NCBI GenBank assembly: GCA_964477525.1
Contig: CAYZHY010000003.1
Coordinates: forward strand, 31,997-95,996
Length of the DNA stretch: 64,000 nt
Source of the DNA: PCC-9228 sp964477525
GTDB taxonomy: Bacteria > Cyanobacteriota > Cyanobacteriia > Cyanobacteriales > PCC-9228
Reading direction: 5' to 3'
In this document: one piece after another, positions 62,757-64,000 of the stretch
Position numbering within the stretch: the stretch's first letter is position 1
Layout of the letters: each line of letters opens with the position of its first letter
The notes under the pieces: generated by a model
Database searches by the model: none
What the model was told of the DNA's origin: nothing
What the model saw: only the letters and a program-made list of their open reading frames with translations
Program-made: the position numbers and the translations under genes

Positions 62757-64000
62757 ATGCTTTTCTTAGGACGTAGCGAGGAACAAAAGCAATTTCGCGA
62801 AATTTTGCGGCAAGTTCGCCCGGGAAAAATCACCAACTGGCGGCAGCTTTTGTTTCGGGATGTCAAGGATTTGTGGAAAACACCGCCTGAGGAACAATCA
62901 GATACACCTTTTCTGCTTATGTTCCACGGGGAAGGTGGTATGGGCAAAAGTAGTTTGCTCCAACGGCTGCACGAAATTGTCGAGCAGGAATCTCCTTATA
63001 AAAAACGCTTCAGCACTGTCTATTTGGATTGGGAAGAACGGCGAAACAATGTTTTGGACTTGCAAGTTGGCTATCGCTACATCGAGCCAGAAGCGGTTTT
63101 AAAAGTTCTGTATGCCACCCTCAACCAAACACTTGCAGGCAGGAATTTAAAAGAATACGAACAGACATGCCAGCGACTTCGAGAAGCCGAAGCCAAAGTT
63201 GAAAAAGTTTTGCAGGAACCCAGAAAAAATCAAAAACTGGAAGATAAGGTACTGAAACTGGGCAGTAAAGGCATTGCATGGGTTATCCGCAAGTCGGCTG
63301 GTGCCGATATAGCTGGTAAATCCCTGGAATCAACTGTAGAAACAGGCTTGCAAGTAAGTGCGGAAGGGCTACACCAGCTACGTCAGTTCGTGCAAAATGC
63401 TATGAAACCTGCAGAATACGAAGTATATAGCCAACCACAGGAAACTTTAGCAGCAGCCTTGGGTCGAGATATTGCTGCCATTGCCACCAAACAACCTTTG
63501 GTTATCTTTCTGGATACCTACGAAATTGTAGACCGTCCGGAATGCGACTATACCCTACGGCGGGTCATGCAAGAAAGTGGTAATGGCGTGGTTTGGGTAG
63601 TTGCTGGGCGTTCCAACTTAGCCGATAGTGGTTTGTGGGGGAAAGCATATTTTCGCGGTTACCGACAGGATTTTTCTGAAGAACGTCTGTATGCCAAGCC
63701 CATGAGCGAATTCAGTTCTGAAGATATCCAGACCTATTTCCAAAAAGTTGCCCCGGAACGTCCCATTGAAGCAACCGATATTGAAAAGATTGCTCAATTT
63801 AGCTTGGGAATTCCTTTAGTAGTAAGCGAAATAGCAGCTATATGGCGGAATGGGATATCTTTAGAGGAAATTTTAGCATCCGATACAAATTCCCAGCAGA
63901 AAACGTCCTACGAGCAAGTTGTTAATAAAACCAGCGAGCGATTTTTGGTGCATTGTTTTTCTTCGCAAGAACGAGAAACCGATTTACAAGCCATCTATGC
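62757..64000 (+). CDS. STAND-type P-loop NTPase, 5' part
   Basis: The frame stays open to the window edge (414 codons), so only the N-terminal part is seen. It begins MLFLGRSEEQKQFREIL, as in many AAA/STAND proteins. Walker A is HGEGGMGKSSLL (57-68) and Walker B is PLVIFLDTYE (247-256). A charged coiled-coil insert (about 130-165) lies between them. VVWVVAGRSNL and the ISLEEIL region fit the sensor and helical parts of the NTPase module. Such proteins usually carry TPR, WD40 or other repeats further on and serve in signalling or defence. The start could be the TTG two codons earlier. Confidence 0.78.
   Translation, partial: MLFLGRSEEQKQFREILRQVRPGKITNWRQLLFRDVKDLWKTPPEEQSDTPFLLMFHGEGGMGKSSLLQRLHEIVEQESPYKKRFSTVYLDWEERRNNVLDLQVGYRYIEPEAVLKVLYATLNQTLAGRNLKEYEQTCQRLREAEAKVEKVLQEPRKNQKLEDKVLKLGSKGIAWVIRKSAGADIAGKSLESTVETGLQVSAEGLHQLRQFVQNAMKPAEYEVYSQPQETLAAALGRDIAAIATKQPLVIFLDTYEIVDRPECDYTLRRVMQESGNGVVWVVAGRSNLADSGLWGKAYFRGYRQDFSEERLYAKPMSEFSSEDIQTYFQKVAPERPIEATDIEKIAQFSLGIPLVVSEIAAIWRNGISLEEILASDTNSQQKTSYEQVVNKTSERFLVHCFSSQERETDLQAIY

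Noticed and set aside
1..64000. Insertion sequence or prophage
   Set aside because: No transposase, integrase or phage structural gene was recognised, and no terminal inverted repeats with target duplications were seen.

Overview
The window is a 64-kb piece of a cyanobacterial chromosome. The evidence is gene content: phytoene synthase and desaturase (crtB, crtP), cytochrome b6f small subunits petM and petG, cytochrome cM, the PSII assembly factor ycf39, magnesium chelatase chlI and several cyanobacteria-only DUF families. The palindrome GCGATCGC (HIP1) also recurs in genes and spacers throughout. Most genes are housekeeping and are mixed on both strands in short runs. The sequence alone does not name a species. 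A run of 100 Ns marks a draft assembly.

Layout. 1-12 kb: end of folK, then crtB, crtP, nnr, a metallo-beta-lactamase protein, aroC, an orphan chemoreceptor, thrB and pdxA (all minus), then petM. 12-16 kb: an ArsR/SmtB zinc-sensor-like repressor diverges from ycf39, followed by nadK, an NblR-like response regulator and a DUF192 protein. 17-25 kb: an aminotransferase, two tiny coupled genes, trpC, lpd, a TrmH-type methyltransferase with tRNA-Leu(CAG), murA and an M48 peptidase. 25-30 kb: tRNA-Leu(CAA), a YbjN protein, a lipoate ligase and a type II NADH dehydrogenase.

30-34 kb is the most unusual stretch. A minus-strand cluster holds a DUF2207-like membrane protein, a putative 49-residue membrane protein, and a tandemly duplicated pair made of a tiny Gly-tailed lipoprotein and a membrane-bound spermidine-synthase-like protein. 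In one unit the synthase copy is reduced to a stop-bearing N-terminal remnant. In the intact copy the usual active-site motifs are altered. One of the lipoprotein genes is hidden under the 5' extension of the synthase reading frame.

34-48 kb: a sensor histidine kinase, a substrate-binding protein interrupted by an artefactual gap, mfd, a DUF6464 protein, an Asp/Asn hydroxylase-like protein with a small unknown neighbour, rsmD, petG, cytM, an ABC exporter and an M48 lipoprotein-type protease. 49-56 kb: an excalibur protein, a large membrane protein of unknown role, a DUF1499 protein, a calpain-type protease, ruvC, chlI, a cupin, and DUF2809 and DUF3285 proteins. 56-64 kb: ybeY, dgkA, trpG, a Tat-exported metallo-hydrolase, a small transaldolase, a cobA-hemD fusion and the start of a STAND-type NTPase that runs off the window.

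Functional themes are photosynthetic electron transport and pigment synthesis (crtB, crtP, chlI, cobA-hemD, petM, petG, cytM, ycf39), aromatic amino acid synthesis (aroC, trpC, trpG), cofactor handling (folK, nnr, nadK, pdxA, lipoate ligase, lpd) and DNA repair (mfd, ruvC). Several starts are non-ATG (TTG, GTG, and possibly ATT for murA). Hairpins often separate convergent genes.
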